Assembly (NCBI RefSeq): GCF_000717875.1
Contig: NZ_JOCT01000014.1
Location: 1 to 64,000, forward strand
Source of the DNA: Streptomyces sp. NRRL S-455
GTDB taxonomy: Bacteria > Actinomycetota > Actinomycetes > Streptomycetales > Streptomycetaceae
Direction: 5' to 3'
Length of the DNA: 64,000 nt
Shown here: positions 22,851-31,588 of the stretch, in pieces
Layout of the letters: each line of letters starts with the position of its first letter
How positions within the stretch are numbered: the stretch's first letter is position 1
Program-made: the position numbers and the translations under genes
Notes under the pieces: generated by a model
Seen by the model: only the letters and a program-made list of their open reading frames with translations
The model's database searches: none
What the model was told of the DNA's origin: nothing

Positions 22851-25130
22851 TCAGTTCTGGTTGGTTCCCGACTGCATCGAGCCGATGTGGACCTCGATGT
22901 CAGCGGGCTGGGTCATGCGATCGTAGGCACGGTCCTTGAGTTTGGCCGCCTGCTGTTCACCAGCGAGGAGTGCCTGCCTCATGGCTTGGGCGTCCTCGAT
23001 CTCCTGCGTGGTCACGGGGTCGGCGGCACTCGTCACGCCCTGCACGATCTCGACATGCGTGCCGTCTGTTGGCATGAGTTCCGACCACTTCGCGAGGCAG
23101 CGGACGGGGGCCGGGGTGTCTTGGCACTCAGCGGTCAGCTCGGGTACTTCGTCCGGGTCGCCAATGATGTCGCCGCGGAATGTTCGCAGCTCCTCGACGA
23201 GCTTTTCGAACGATGCCTCAATCTCTGGCCCCAGCTGCTTGACGACGGCCTTTCCGTAGATCCAGCGTAGGGCCGGCAATTCCATGCCGGCACGCACTGG
23301 GAGATAGAGTTTGGCCCAGCTGGCGTTGATGAAATCCGACGGGTCCAGTTCGGGATCACGTGTCGCCCCGGTGGACCACCAGCTCGGGTAGGCCACAAAC
23401 GAGGCCCGTTCCCAGTCGAAGATACGCTGCCAGTAGTCGATCTCCCAGCACTCGTCCCGTACGCTCGCGGGGAAGTGCTGCTCAATGATCTGCGACACCA
23501 TCTCGTTCACCGGATTCAGGCCCCGCTTGAGCTTCAATTCGAGGGAATCTCCGGCTTGGCGAGCCGTCTCGATAGCAGCGTCGCGTTCGTCGTTCCATGC
23601 CTTAAGGGCCGTTCGGTAAGTTGCGAGGTCGTCGTTGTACTTCGTGTCCACGCCCACCTGCTGCACGATCGTCGGCTTCTCGCGGAAGCGCGCCTTCACC
23701 TGTAGCTCGATACCCGGGCCCCCCATCCATGAGGGCGCCCCGATGTGTACACGCACCCTTAGCACCGAGGCGCCGTCCGCAGCGGTGGGGTAGGGCGTTC
23801 CGACGACCCATCGGCTGATCTTGTCGAGTGGTCGGCGGGTGATGACGTCGAGGTTGTCCTCGATGAAGGCACGGTCGCCGTCCCACTCGAAGGCGCCGTC
23901 GTAGGGGATGTCGATGTCATAGTCCGCGCGCATATCGCCGGTGAAGCCCCATTTATCCGCCGTTGCGACGGCAGAGGGGAAGACTCGGGTGGCGGGGGCC
24001 GTCGGGGTCGGCCCGGCAGCCGGTTCGGTCTTCTTCGGTTCCTGGGGGACAGGAGGCAGGCCGGCGATGGCCTTCGTCATGATGGCCTCGCGGCCCTTGC
24101 GGATCTTGTCGAAGAACGTCTGCGCGGGATCCTTGACGCTCGGGGCCCAGCACAATCGTGCGCCGTAGCGCTCTTGGCGCAGTTCGAGGCGCTGCAGCAC
24201 TTTGAAGTAGTGCAAGGTGATCGGGGTTGCCCGGTTGGGGTTGCGCACCGTGCGCTTCGACGTCGTCTCCAAGCCTTCCTCGGTGACGAGCTTGAAGTCC
24301 GTCTTGTGCTGGGTGCGGTAGCGGGCGGCCACCTTGGAGCTGGCCGTCCGGCTGTCCTTGACCGTGCGCCGGCTGCTTTCCTGGTGTGCCTCGGTGACAT
24401 TTTTGGTGTAGGCCACGGTGTGGCTGGCGTTGAACTTTCCCCAGAAGAACTGCGGGCTATCGTATTGGCCCGTGTGGCTGGCGTTGAGCCCCCAACTGTC
24501 GGTGAGGGAGCGCTGTCGCTCGAAGCCCTCCTGGATTTCGGTGCTGAGGGTGCTCATCAGTTCGATGTCGAACTGTCGTTCCGTCTCATTCTGTTCCTCT
24601 AGTGTGAGCTGGCGCTTGGTGTAGGTCTTCTGCTCCAGCACAACCTCCTCGCCCGGGGCCAGCGCGAGGGAGTAGACATGCTCCCCCAGCGCGAATCCGA
24701 CAGGCCGGATGCATGTGCGATCCAGGAACGCGAACCCCAGATCGGACTGCAGCAACCCGGCCACGAACTCGGTCTCCTGCCCGCCGAGGAGAGTTGGCCG
24801 GTGATCCGGCGGCACTCGTTCACCCATCGTAGGATCGGTGGTCGGAAGGGTCTCCTGCGCAGCGTCCATATTGTTGGCCTGCCACAGGCGGCTCCACCCG
24901 AGGTCCTTGAGGATGTGCGGCAGCACATCGCTGTCCAGTCCGCCGTATCCGCCGTATCGCAGGGCCTCCAGGAGGGACTGCTTCGTGTAAAAGGGCAGGA
25001 TCGGTGTTACGCCGTCGTCGAAGGTGATGAGGGCGGGTAGGAAGTAGTTGGAATACACGTATCGGTCAGAAAACGCGGGCGTGAAGCCGAGTGCGCTCGT
25101 GTCGACCGACGCGACCACGATTTCTCCCAT
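22851..25130 (-). CDS. Large hypothetical protein of the island cassette
   Basis: 759 residues from MGEIVVASVDTSALGF, start chosen by GGGGAGG before the ATG. I do not recognise a family with confidence. Parts seen: an N-terminal region with Tyr/Phe-rich strands (1-130); SLALAPGEEVVLEQKTYTKR near 170; a charged helical stretch (about 190-330) rich in Ser/Thr/Arg that looks coiled-coil-like; a Pro/Thr linker near 380-400; an acidic segment (DMRADYDIDIPYDGAFEWDGD); an aromatic-rich region (EIDYWQRIFDWERASFVAYPSWW); and a C-terminal helical tail. There is no signal peptide or membrane helix. It lies 24 bp downstream of the toxin-like ORF pair and is probably co-transcribed, perhaps as partner or carrier. 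Confidence 0.72.
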   Translation of the reverse strand: MGEIVVASVDTSALGFTPAFSDRYVYSNYFLPALITFDDGVTPILPFYTKQSLLEALRYGGYGGLDSDVLPHILKDLGWSRLWQANNMDAAQETLPTTDPTMGERVPPDHRPTLLGGQETEFVAGLLQSDLGFAFLDRTCIRPVGFALGEHVYSLALAPGEEVVLEQKTYTKRQLTLEEQNETERQFDIELMSTLSTEIQEGFERQRSLTDSWGLNASHTGQYDSPQFFWGKFNASHTVAYTKNVTEAHQESSRRTVKDSRTASSKVAARYRTQHKTDFKLVTEEGLETTSKRTVRNPNRATPITLHYFKVLQRLELRQERYGARLCWAPSVKDPAQTFFDKIRKGREAIMTKAIAGLPPVPQEPKKTEPAAGPTPTAPATRVFPSAVATADKWGFTGDMRADYDIDIPYDGAFEWDGDRAFIEDNLDVITRRPLDKISRWVVGTPYPTAADGASVLRVRVHIGAPSWMGGPGIELQVKARFREKPTIVQQVGVDTKYNDDLATYRTALKAWNDERDAAIETARQAGDSLELKLKRGLNPVNEMVSQIIEQHFPASVRDECWEIDYWQRIFDWERASFVAYPSWWSTGATRDPELDPSDFINASWAKLYLPVRAGMELPALRWIYGKAVVKQLGPEIEASFEKLVEELRTFRGDIIGDPDEVPELTAECQDTPAPVRCLAKWSELMPTDGTHVEIVQGVTSAADPVTTQEIEDAQAMRQALLAGEQQAAKLKDRAYDRMTQPADIEVHIGSMQSGTNQN

Positions 25131-25153
25131 TGCCTGCCTCCCCGGCCTAGGCG

Positions 25154-25807
25154 TCATTTCTTGAAGAGCGAGTTCAGGCCCTTGTAGATCATTTCGTGCG
25201 ACAGCACAAACCACGTCTCGCCGAAAACGGAGCGCAGTGCGGCCTGGCGGACGACGGTCTCGCGTACCGCGTGCGTGGTGAGTTGCTCCAACTGACGGAG
25301 GACCTCGGCCGGTGGGCCGTCACCCAGCGCTTGCCGGTACGCCTGAGCGATGGCTTCCCAGTTGCCGTCGAAGTCCTTGCCCAGGTCATCGACGACCTTG
25401 CCCCAGGCTCGCTCATGCGCCTCGAGTTTGGTGGAGGACGTCCAGTCGATGTTTGTCACGCGGCTAGTGGCGGGGTCGACAAGGAGGACATCGGATTGGA
25501 GGTCGCCGACTGTGGTGCTCGCCTTCCAGCCGAACCGTTTGCTGAGGTGACTCGCCAATGCCTTCTCTGTGTCTGCTGCCGCGTTGGCCTCGAAGCCGAT
25601 CAGCTTGAGCAGGACGTCGCGGTCCGGTCGGTCCAAAAGCATCTGTGCGACCGTACGATCCAGCGGTCCTCCCGCCCTCTTGAGTGCCGCCTCTAATTCG
25701 GGGCTGGAGGCGCGCAATGCCTCGATCGTGGTCCGGAGGCTCCGCTCGGTGAACACCTTCAGCCCGGGTGGGCCCTGCGCGATCAGCTGCTCCACTTCCG
25801 CTGCCAT
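25154..25807 (-). CDS. Nuclease-like C-terminal part of a split toxin-like protein
   Basis: 217 residues from the ATG at 25807, but the same frame is open back to a TAG at 25880-25882 that ends the upstream ORF, so it reads as the C-terminal continuation of that protein. Around residues 70-130, FGWKASTTVGDLQSDVLLVDP followed by TNIDWTSSTKLEAHERAWGKVV resembles the DVL...iDWT pattern of predicted PD-(D/E)xK-type nuclease domains at the ends of polymorphic toxins; the assignment is weak. No ribosome binding site is obvious before 25807, which argues that the segment was once translated as part of the longer protein. Confidence 0.6.
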   Translation of the reverse strand: MAAEVEQLIAQGPPGLKVFTERSLRTTIEALRASSPELEAALKRAGGPLDRTVAQMLLDRPDRDVLLKLIGFEANAAADTEKALASHLSKRFGWKASTTVGDLQSDVLLVDPATSRVTNIDWTSSTKLEAHERAWGKVVDDLGKDFDGNWEAIAQAYRQALGDGPPAEVLRQLEQLTTHAVRETVVRQAALRSVFGETWFVLSHEMIYKGLNSLFKK

Positions 25808-25879
25808 CCGTTGGTGGACAAGCTGGCCAAGCTCCCGCGGATTGACCCGGCCTGCCTTGCGGAGTTCCAGGAAGGCAGC

Positions 25880-27235
25880 CTAGGCCACCTCTTGCAACCG
25901 CTTGTTGAGGTGAGTACTCAGCCGCTGTTCGAGCTGCGCCGCCCGTGCTGCCTTGATGGCGGCGGCCGAGGCGTCGTTCACAACGGTGGGGGCCTTCGCC
26001 TCGGTCAAGAGGTCATCGAGACCTCCAAGGATCGCGTCAAGCGCCTCGTCCAGCTCCGCCCGGGTGGCTTGCCGACCTGCCGATGACACGGTCTCGGACA
26101 TCGCTGCCATGAACAGAGGCTTGCTCTCCCGGCTCACCCGCACACCGAACCGTGTCCCGGCGCCTGCCCCGCCAAATGCTTCCGCGTGAGCCGCCTGGAA
26201 CACTACCGTCAGGCTCAGGTCGCCGTGGACCAGCAGGGCTCGGCCCTGCTGGATCAGCGGCCGCAGTACCTCCGGTGGGAACAGGGTGCGCAGGAGTGCC
26301 ATCCCGACTCGCGGCGCTCCCTCCACGGCACCTTTGCCGAGCGCGACAAGGAGTGCGGCCAGTTCGCGGACAACGAGTCGCCCTTGGGCAGCGACCCCCC
26401 GGACGGTCTGCAGGAGTAAGGGCACGTAGCGGGCAGCGGCCCGCGCGGTGACCCGCAGGAGCTTTACCAGCGCCGCAATCCCAGTGAGCAATTGCCACAA
26501 GTCACCGGCGATGCGCCCGAGCAGCCTGCCGGCCTCGAAGGGGTCGAGGTTTTCCAGATGCCGCTCGAATTCCTGCTCCCAGCCGCGCCAGACCCCCAGT
26601 ACCTTGTCCGGGACGGCTGCGGGGTTGAGCGAGGCCACGACGCCGCTGAACGCTTGCCGGACGACCAATGCCTGCTGATCGATCCTCAGTACGCCGGCAG
26701 CCGGGTCAGTGGAGAGCAGGTACAAGGTGCGGAACTGCTCTTGCTGCACGCGGACGATGAGCTGCGCGAGCCTGCCCAGGTCGACGACAACCGTCGCGAA
26801 GGAGTCAGCAACTCCGACGGCAAACCCCTCAAAGAAGAGCTTGGGATTGATGGCGTTCCAGGCAGAGTAGTGCCGGATAGCGTCCAAGAGCACAGGATCA
26901 AGAGTCAGCAGGAATCGGCGGAAGGAACCGTCACGATCGACGTCCACCGCCGCGAGGTCAAAAAACTCCTCTGCTATGCCGAGCTTGGCCAGCAGGGATA
27001 CCAGGTCCCTGACGTTGGCGGAGGTGATGCGATTGCGCATGGCCTCGAGTACGCGCTCACGTGTGAGCCAGCGGGCCGCGTGGGCGCGGACGTAATACTG
27101 GACCGTCAATCCAACGAACTCAACACGGGGATCAGGAGTCCGCTCACCATAGACCTGACGGAGAGTTCCCTCGGGAACCGCCGGGACCGTCCACCAGTCC
27201 CTCAGCATCACTCGCCGCTCGTCGGATCCCGCCAT
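25880..27235 (-). CDS. Toxin-like N-terminal ORF interrupted by in-frame TAG
   Basis: 451 residues from MAGSDERRVMLRDWW, with GGGGGAGCG before the ATG at 27235. The protein is mostly helical. The stretch DPFEAGRLLGRIAGDLWQLLTGIAALVKLLRVTARA (about 245-280) has the Gly-X3-Gly pattern and hydrophobicity of pre-toxin regions in polymorphic toxins. The end, RLSTHLNKRLQEVA, is followed by TAG and then AAFLELRKAGRVNPRELGQLV in the same frame. A single CAG-to-TAG change would explain the stop; repaired, the protein would be 693 residues. It is either a pseudogene by nonsense mutation or a natural two-part product. Function unknown. Confidence 0.65.
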   Translation of the reverse strand: MAGSDERRVMLRDWWTVPAVPEGTLRQVYGERTPDPRVEFVGLTVQYYVRAHAARWLTRERVLEAMRNRITSANVRDLVSLLAKLGIAEEFFDLAAVDVDRDGSFRRFLLTLDPVLLDAIRHYSAWNAINPKLFFEGFAVGVADSFATVVVDLGRLAQLIVRVQQEQFRTLYLLSTDPAAGVLRIDQQALVVRQAFSGVVASLNPAAVPDKVLGVWRGWEQEFERHLENLDPFEAGRLLGRIAGDLWQLLTGIAALVKLLRVTARAAARYVPLLLQTVRGVAAQGRLVVRELAALLVALGKGAVEGAPRVGMALLRTLFPPEVLRPLIQQGRALLVHGDLSLTVVFQAAHAEAFGGAGAGTRFGVRVSRESKPLFMAAMSETVSSAGRQATRAELDEALDAILGGLDDLLTEAKAPTVVNDASAAAIKAARAAQLEQRLSTHLNKRLQEVA

Positions 27236-27565
27236 CGCTCCCCCGACCGTCGGCAGCACGCACTTCACTGGCGAACGAAGTGCCGACATCCATCATGGTA
27301 TGTCCCGTGATGGGCACGGTAGCCGAAGGAAGCGGCATCACGCTATGCGTATGCATGCCTACGAGCTGGTAACACGACGATGCGCGGGCTTTCTTGAGGC
27401 GTCTCCAGCAGATGAGGCCACAGGCCAGGGAAACGAGGGCGTCGTGCAGCTCCAGGCGTCTTTCTCAGCGAACGGCCAGCCGCCTGCCGCTTCCTGTCCG
27501 TCGTCGCCCCGCCGGGCAGGCTCGCGGAGGAGGAGGGAACGACGCCACCGTCGTGCGGATCGGCC
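27236..27565. other. Non-coding right part of the island
   Basis: About 330 bp upstream of the toxin-like ORF. It should hold the cassette promoter on the minus strand. No open frame with recognisable protein, hairpin or tRNA was found. Confidence 0.4.
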
Positions 27566-28003
27566 ATGCCAACCGGATCGCCGGTCTCTCCCGCCATGCT
27601 CCCGCATCTGCCTCCGGAGCAGGTGGCCGAGAGTACCCGCGGCCTGCTGACGCTCGCCTCGGAGCTGGGGCTCCCGCGTGAGCTGGTCGAACGCGCCCAG
27701 GCGGTGGCGGCCGCCACCGGCCAGGATGCGATGCAGGACGGCGCCTTCGCCTTCGACGACGAGGTCTCCCTCTGGCCCGACGTGACCTTGCCACGGTGGC
27801 TCGGACACTCCTCACCAACGGTCACCCTCGGTTACTATGCTCACTTCATGTCGGAGGCCGGAAGCAAGCGGCGGACGGCCGTCGATGGACTGCTGGGGAG
27901 ACGGGGAGATCTGCATGTCGGTCGAAACTCCCCCCCCAGGTCTGATGACGGGCGATTCCCGCTGTGGCGTGCCTCCGAGGGCGAGCGTGGATTTCAAGGC
28001 TGA
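27566..28003 (+). pseudogene. Chimeric remnant ending in a tyrosine recombinase C-terminus
   Basis: The frame joins an unrecognised segment (PPEQVAESTRGLLTLASELGLPRELVERAQAV...) to RWLGHSSPTVTLGYYAHFMSEAGSKRRTAVDGLLG. The latter is the end of a phage-type tyrosine integrase: the LGHSS-X-T-X3-Y motif with the catalytic His and Tyr. All upstream integrase parts, including both Arg residues, are missing, so this is a fragment fused at about 27790. It marks the right edge of a mobile element. Confidence 0.7.
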
Positions 28004-28024
28004 AGAGGCGGGTGGTCTGGGAAA

Positions 28025-28939
28025 ATGCTAAGAGAGGTCTTCGCCACCCGCTACGTCGCACCCCTGCGCTCCGGCGGCTCCGTCCCCGGCGTCGTCGAGG
28101 CCGACGACCTGGGCACGTACGTCGTGAAGTTCACCGGTTCCGCGCAGGGCCGCAAGGCGCTGGTCGCCGAGGTGATCGTGGGGGAGCTGGCCCGGGCCCT
28201 CGGGCTGCGGTTCCCGGAGCTGGTACTGGTGCACTTCGATCCGGCGATCGCGGACGACGAGCCGCACCAGGAGGTGCGGGGGCTGCACGCGGCCAGCGCG
28301 GGCGTGAACCTCGGCATGGACTACCTGCCGGGCGCCCGGGACTTCACGCCCGAGGTGGCGCGGGCCTTCCCGGTCGGTCCCCTGGAGGCGGGGCGGATCG
28401 TCTGGCTCGACGCCCTGACCGTGAACGTCGACCGCACCGTTCACAGCTCCAACCTGATGGTCTGGCCCACCCTCGGCGTCGCGCCCCCGCGCCTGTGGCT
28501 GATCGACCACGGAGCCGCCCTCGTCTTCCACCACCGCTGGGACGGCTCCGACCCCGCGAAGGCCTACGACTTCCGGCACCACGCCCTCGGTCACTACGGG
28601 CCCGACGTCCGGGCCGCCGACGCCGAGCTCGCGCCCAGGGTGACGGAGGAACTCCTGCGCGGGATCCTCGCGGAGGTCCCGGACGCCTGGCTCGCGGACG
28701 AGCCGGCCTTCGCCACGCCGGACGAGGCGCGCGCGGCGTACGTGGAGTACCTCCACGCGCGGGTGCGGTCCTCCACGGCCTGGCTGCCCACCGGCTTCCC
28801 CTCTCGGGAGGAGATCGCCGCCGAGGAGGCCCTGAGGGCGGCGAGGAACCAGCAGGGACGACCCGGGTGGCTCAAGCAGGTCCCCGACCTGCACGGCAAG
28901 CCCGCGGCACAACAGGATTGGTCGGTGCACCTCGGATGA
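28025..28939 (+). CDS. HipA-like kinase family protein
   Basis: 304 residues with the HipA-like kinase fold of the shorter actinobacterial type, lacking the HipA N-terminal subdomain. Visible: YVVKFTGSAQGRKALVAEVIVGELARALGL (Lys of the ATP site, residues 36-65), DALTVNVDRTVHSSNLMVW (catalytic Asp/Asn loop, about 137-155) and LWLIDHGAALVFHH (metal Asp, about 159-172). No HipB-like antitoxin gene lies upstream; instead the integrase remnant ends 21 bp before. The gene overlaps the SelT/W/H-like gene by 4 bp (ATGA), so the two form a translationally coupled pair. A toxin-antitoxin role is not supported by context. Confidence 0.85.
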   Translation: MLREVFATRYVAPLRSGGSVPGVVEADDLGTYVVKFTGSAQGRKALVAEVIVGELARALGLRFPELVLVHFDPAIADDEPHQEVRGLHAASAGVNLGMDYLPGARDFTPEVARAFPVGPLEAGRIVWLDALTVNVDRTVHSSNLMVWPTLGVAPPRLWLIDHGAALVFHHRWDGSDPAKAYDFRHHALGHYGPDVRAADAELAPRVTEELLRGILAEVPDAWLADEPAFATPDEARAAYVEYLHARVRSSTAWLPTGFPSREEIAAEEALRAARNQQGRPGWLKQVPDLHGKPAAQQDWSVHLG

Positions 28940-29205
28940 GTGGCCGTGTGGAGATCGAGTACTGCACGCAGTGCCGCTGGCTGCCCCGCGCGGCCTGGCT
29001 GGCGCAGGAGCTGCTGACGACCTTCGAGGCCGAGCTGACGGAGCTGGCCCTGAAGCCCGGCACGGGCGGGGTGTTCGTGGTCCGCGTCGGCGACGAGGTC
29101 GTCTGGGACCGGCGCGAGCAGGGCTTCCCCGAACCGACGGCCGTGAAGAAGGCCGTACGCGACCGAGTGGCCCCGGGAAAGACCCTGGGCCACTCGGAGC
29201 GGTAG
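28936..29205 (+). CDS. SelT/SelW/SelH-like (Rdx) protein
   Basis: 89 residues. VEIEYCTQCRWLPRAAWLAQELLTTF carries the CxxC redox motif of the Rdx family near residues 10-13, in the place where eukaryotic SelW has Cys-X2-Sec. GGVFVVRVGDEVVWDRREQGFPEPTAVKKAVRD is the conserved second half. It is a small thioredoxin-fold protein, probably redox active in the cytosol. It overlaps the HipA-like gene by 4 bp and is convergent with aceB 6 bp away. Confidence 0.9.
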   Translation: MSGRVEIEYCTQCRWLPRAAWLAQELLTTFEAELTELALKPGTGGVFVVRVGDEVVWDRREQGFPEPTAVKKAVRDRVAPGKTLGHSER

Positions 29206-29211
29206 CGCTGA

Positions 29212-30837
29212 TCAGCCCTTGAGCTGCTCGTACGCCGGCAGGGTCAGGAAGTCGGCGTAGTCCTCGTCGAGGGCGACCGTCAGCAGCAGGTCGTGCGCCT
29301 GCTGCCAGTTGCCCGCCGCGAAGGCCTCCTCGCCGATCTCGGCCTTGATGTTCGCGAGTTCCTCGGCGGCGACCTCGCGGGCCAGCTCGGCGGTGACCAG
29401 ATCGCCGTTGTCGAGGACGACGCCCGCGTTGATCCACTGCCAGATCTGGGACCGGGAGATCTCGGCGGTGGCGGCGTCCTCCATCAGGTTGAAGATCGCG
29501 ACCGCGCCGAGGCCGCGCAGCCAGGCCTCGATGTAACGGATGCCGACCTGCACGGCGTTGACCAGGCCCGCGTACGTCGGCTTGGCGTCCAGTGAGTCGA
29601 TGGCGATCAGGTCGGCGGCCTTGACGTCGATGTCCTCGCGCAGCCGGTCCTTCTGGTGGGGCTTCTCGCCGAGGACCTTGTCGAAGGACTCCATGGCGAT
29701 CGGCACCAGGTCGGGGTGGGCGACCCAGGAGCCGTCGAAACCGTCGTTCGCCTCACGGTCCTTGTCGGCGCGGACCTTCTCGAAGGCGACCTTGTTCACC
29801 TCGGCGTCCCGGCGGGACGGGATGAAGGCCGCCATGCCGCCGATCGCGTGCGCGCCGCGCTTGTGGCAGGTGCGGACGAGGAGTTCGGTGTAGGCGCGCA
29901 TGAACGGGGCCGTCATCGTGACCGCGTTGCGGTCCGGCAGGACGAACCTGGCGCCGCCGTCACGGAAGTTCTTGACGATGGAGAAAAGGTAGTCCCAGCG
30001 GCCGGCGTTCAGTCCGGAGGCGTGGTCGCGCAGCTCGTAGAGGATCTCCTCCATCTCGTACGCGGCCGTGATCGTCTCGATCAGGACGGTCGCGCGGACG
30101 GTGCCCTGCGGGATGCCGACGTAGTCCTGCGCGAAGACGAAGACCTCGTTCCAGAGGCGGGCCTCCAGGTGCGACTCGGTCTTGGGCAGGTAGAAGTAGG
30201 GGCCCTTGCCGAGGTCCAGCAGGCGCCCCGCGTTGTGGAAGAAGTACAGCCCGAAGTCGACGAGCGCGCCGGGCACCGGGGTGCCGTGGGCGTCGACGAG
30301 GTGACGCTCGTTCAGGTGCCAGCCGCGCGGGCGCATCACGACCGTGGCGAGTTCCTCGTTCGCCTTCAGGGCGTAGGACTTGCCGGACTTCGGGTCCGTG
30401 AAGTCGATGTTCCGGGTGTAGGCGTCGATCAGGTTGAGCTGGCCGTGGACCACGTTCTCCCAGGTGGGCGCGGAGGCGTCCTCGAAGTCCGCGAGCCACA
30501 CCCGGGCGCCCGAGTTGAGGGCGTTGATGGTCATCTTGCGGTCGGTGGGGCCGGTGATCTCGACCCGGCGGTCGTTCAGGGCGGCCGGGGCCGGAGCGAC
30601 CCGCCAGGAGTCGTCGGCGCGGATCGCGGCCGTCTCCGGGAGGAAGTCGAGGGTGGAGGTGCGGGCGATCTCGGCGCGCCGCTCGGCGCGGCGGGCGAGC
30701 AGTTCGTCACGCCGGGGCGTGAAACGCCGGTGCAGCTCGGCCACGAAGGCGAGCGCCGCTTCGGTGAGGACCTCCTCCTGCCGCGGCAGGGGCTCGGCGT
30801 CGACGATGGCCAGCGGGGACGGCGCTGGTGCGGACAT
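29212..30837 (-). CDS. aceB: Malate synthase A
   Basis: 541 residues, the length of malate synthase A. It condenses glyoxylate with acetyl-CoA to malate. The signature [35 protein letters not shown] (about 186-220) and [15 protein letters not shown] near residue 460 are clear. The ATG at 30837 has GAAGGAAGTG upstream. Its place among allantoin genes suggests it uses the glyoxylate released from allantoate/ureidoglycolate, and regulation by the IclR protein at 32367 is likely. A TTCC-N7-GGAA site lies about 130 bp upstream. Confidence 0.96.
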   Translation of the reverse strand: MSAPAPSPLAIVDAEPLPRQEEVLTEAALAFVAELHRRFTPRRDELLARRAERRAEIARTSTLDFLPETAAIRADDSWRVAPAPAALNDRRVEITGPTDRKMTINALNSGARVWLADFEDASAPTWENVVHGQLNLIDAYTRNIDFTDPKSGKSYALKANEELATVVMRPRGWHLNERHLVDAHGTPVPGALVDFGLYFFHNAGRLLDLGKGPYFYLPKTESHLEARLWNEVFVFAQDYVGIPQGTVRATVLIETITAAYEMEEILYELRDHASGLNAGRWDYLFSIVKNFRDGGARFVLPDRNAVTMTAPFMRAYTELLVRTCHKRGAHAIGGMAAFIPSRRDAEVNKVAFEKVRADKDREANDGFDGSWVAHPDLVPIAMESFDKVLGEKPHQKDRLREDIDVKAADLIAIDSLDAKPTYAGLVNAVQVGIRYIEAWLRGLGAVAIFNLMEDAATAEISRSQIWQWINAGVVLDNGDLVTAELAREVAAEELANIKAEIGEEAFAAGNWQQAHDLLLTVALDEDYADFLTLPAYEQLKG

Positions 30838-30963
30838 GGAGTGTCACTTCCTTCAGCGAGCTACGAAGACGAGCCGGCGGTTCGGCACCGGGCGCCAGTC
30901 TTCCCGAAAACGGCGTTCCACGCCCTCAGAGCCCTCAGGCGTTTCTGGTAAGTGGATACTAGT

Positions 30964-30978
30964 TTCCTCATGGTGGAA
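30964..30978 (-). promoter_or_regulatory. Possible IclR/AllR-type site upstream of aceB
   Basis: TTCCTCATGGTGGAA has TTCC and GGAA arms in a 15-bp frame, the same size as TTCCGC-TTC-GCGGAA at 33265. The inner bases match poorly. It overlaps the end of the upstream nucleotidyltransferase gene. Confidence 0.35.
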
Positions 30979-31588
30979 GTTCAAGGTGGGTGAGGTCGGC
31001 CTCGGTGTCGATGTCGAAGGGCCGGGCCACGTCCCCGCACTCGACGAGCGTGATCGACCGCGCGTGCTCCTTCAGGTAGGCGCGTGCCCCCCGGTCGCCG
31101 GTCGCGGTCGCGGCGATCCCCGCCCAGTGGGCGGCACCGAACAGCACCGGATGGCCCCGGACTCCGCCGTAAGCGGCCGACACCAGCGACCCTTCCCCCT
31201 CGTACGCCTGCAGTACCCGGGCCACCGCCTCCGGTCCGATGCCGGGCTGGTCGACGAGCGAGACCAGGGCGGCGGGTGCGCCCGAACCGGCCAGCGATTC
31301 CAGTCCGGCCCGCAGGGACGTCCCCATCCCCTGTTCCCAGTCGGGGTTGTCGACGAGGGTGCAGTCCGTCAGATCGGCTCGTGCGCGCACCTCGTCGGAC
31401 CGCGCTCCCAGAACCACGTGAATCCGTGCGCAGCCCCCCTCGCGCAGCACCCGCGCCGCGTGCTCCACCAGGGGCCGCCCCCGATGGCTGAGCAGCGCCT
31501 TGGGTCGCCCGCCCAGCCGCCGCCCGCCACCCGCGGCGAGCAGCAAGGCAACCACACCCGCCCCCTCCGTCGTCTTCCTCGTTGTCAT
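30968..31588 (-). CDS. MocA-like NTP transferase (molybdenum cofactor type)
   Basis: 206 residues from MTTRKTTEGAGVVALLLAAGGGRRLGGRPKALLSHRG. The LLAAGGGRRLGGRPKAL motif (about 16-32) is the nucleotide-binding signature of MobA/MocA-type nucleotidyltransferases, and VSLVDQPGI near residue 125 is the metal-binding Asp region. MocA makes molybdopterin cytosine dinucleotide for xanthine-dehydrogenase-type enzymes, and this would fit the purine-breakdown neighbourhood; no xanthine dehydrogenase gene is in the window. It precedes aceB by 130 bp on the same strand. A different sugar-nucleotide substrate is possible. Confidence 0.82.
   Translation of the reverse strand: MTTRKTTEGAGVVALLLAAGGGRRLGGRPKALLSHRGRPLVEHAARVLREGGCARIHVVLGARSDEVRARADLTDCTLVDNPDWEQGMGTSLRAGLESLAGSGAPAALVSLVDQPGIGPEAVARVLQAYEGEGSLVSAAYGGVRGHPVLFGAAHWAGIAATATGDRGARAYLKEHARSITLVECGDVARPFDIDTEADLTHLELPP

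Larger units (their letters stand above)
21141..28010. mobile_element. Suspected horizontally acquired island
   Basis: The stretch is bounded on the left by the IS5-type remnant and on the right by a tyrosine recombinase fragment. It holds two pseudogenes and a cassette of long ORFs without familiar housekeeping neighbours. Codon use in 22851-27235 is visibly less GC-extreme than in the flanks, with more TTG, ATA and A/T-ending codons. No tRNA or clear attachment repeat was seen at either edge, so the exact borders are uncertain. Confidence 0.5.

Noticed and set aside
27343..27825. Minus-strand ORF opposite the integrase remnant
   Set aside because: It has Ser/Arg-rich composition without a domain and covers the complement of a recognisable integrase tail.
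28025..29205. HipBA toxin-antitoxin module
   Set aside because: No Xre-type HipB gene lies on either side; the partner is a SelT/W/H-like protein, so a toxin-antitoxin call is not supported.
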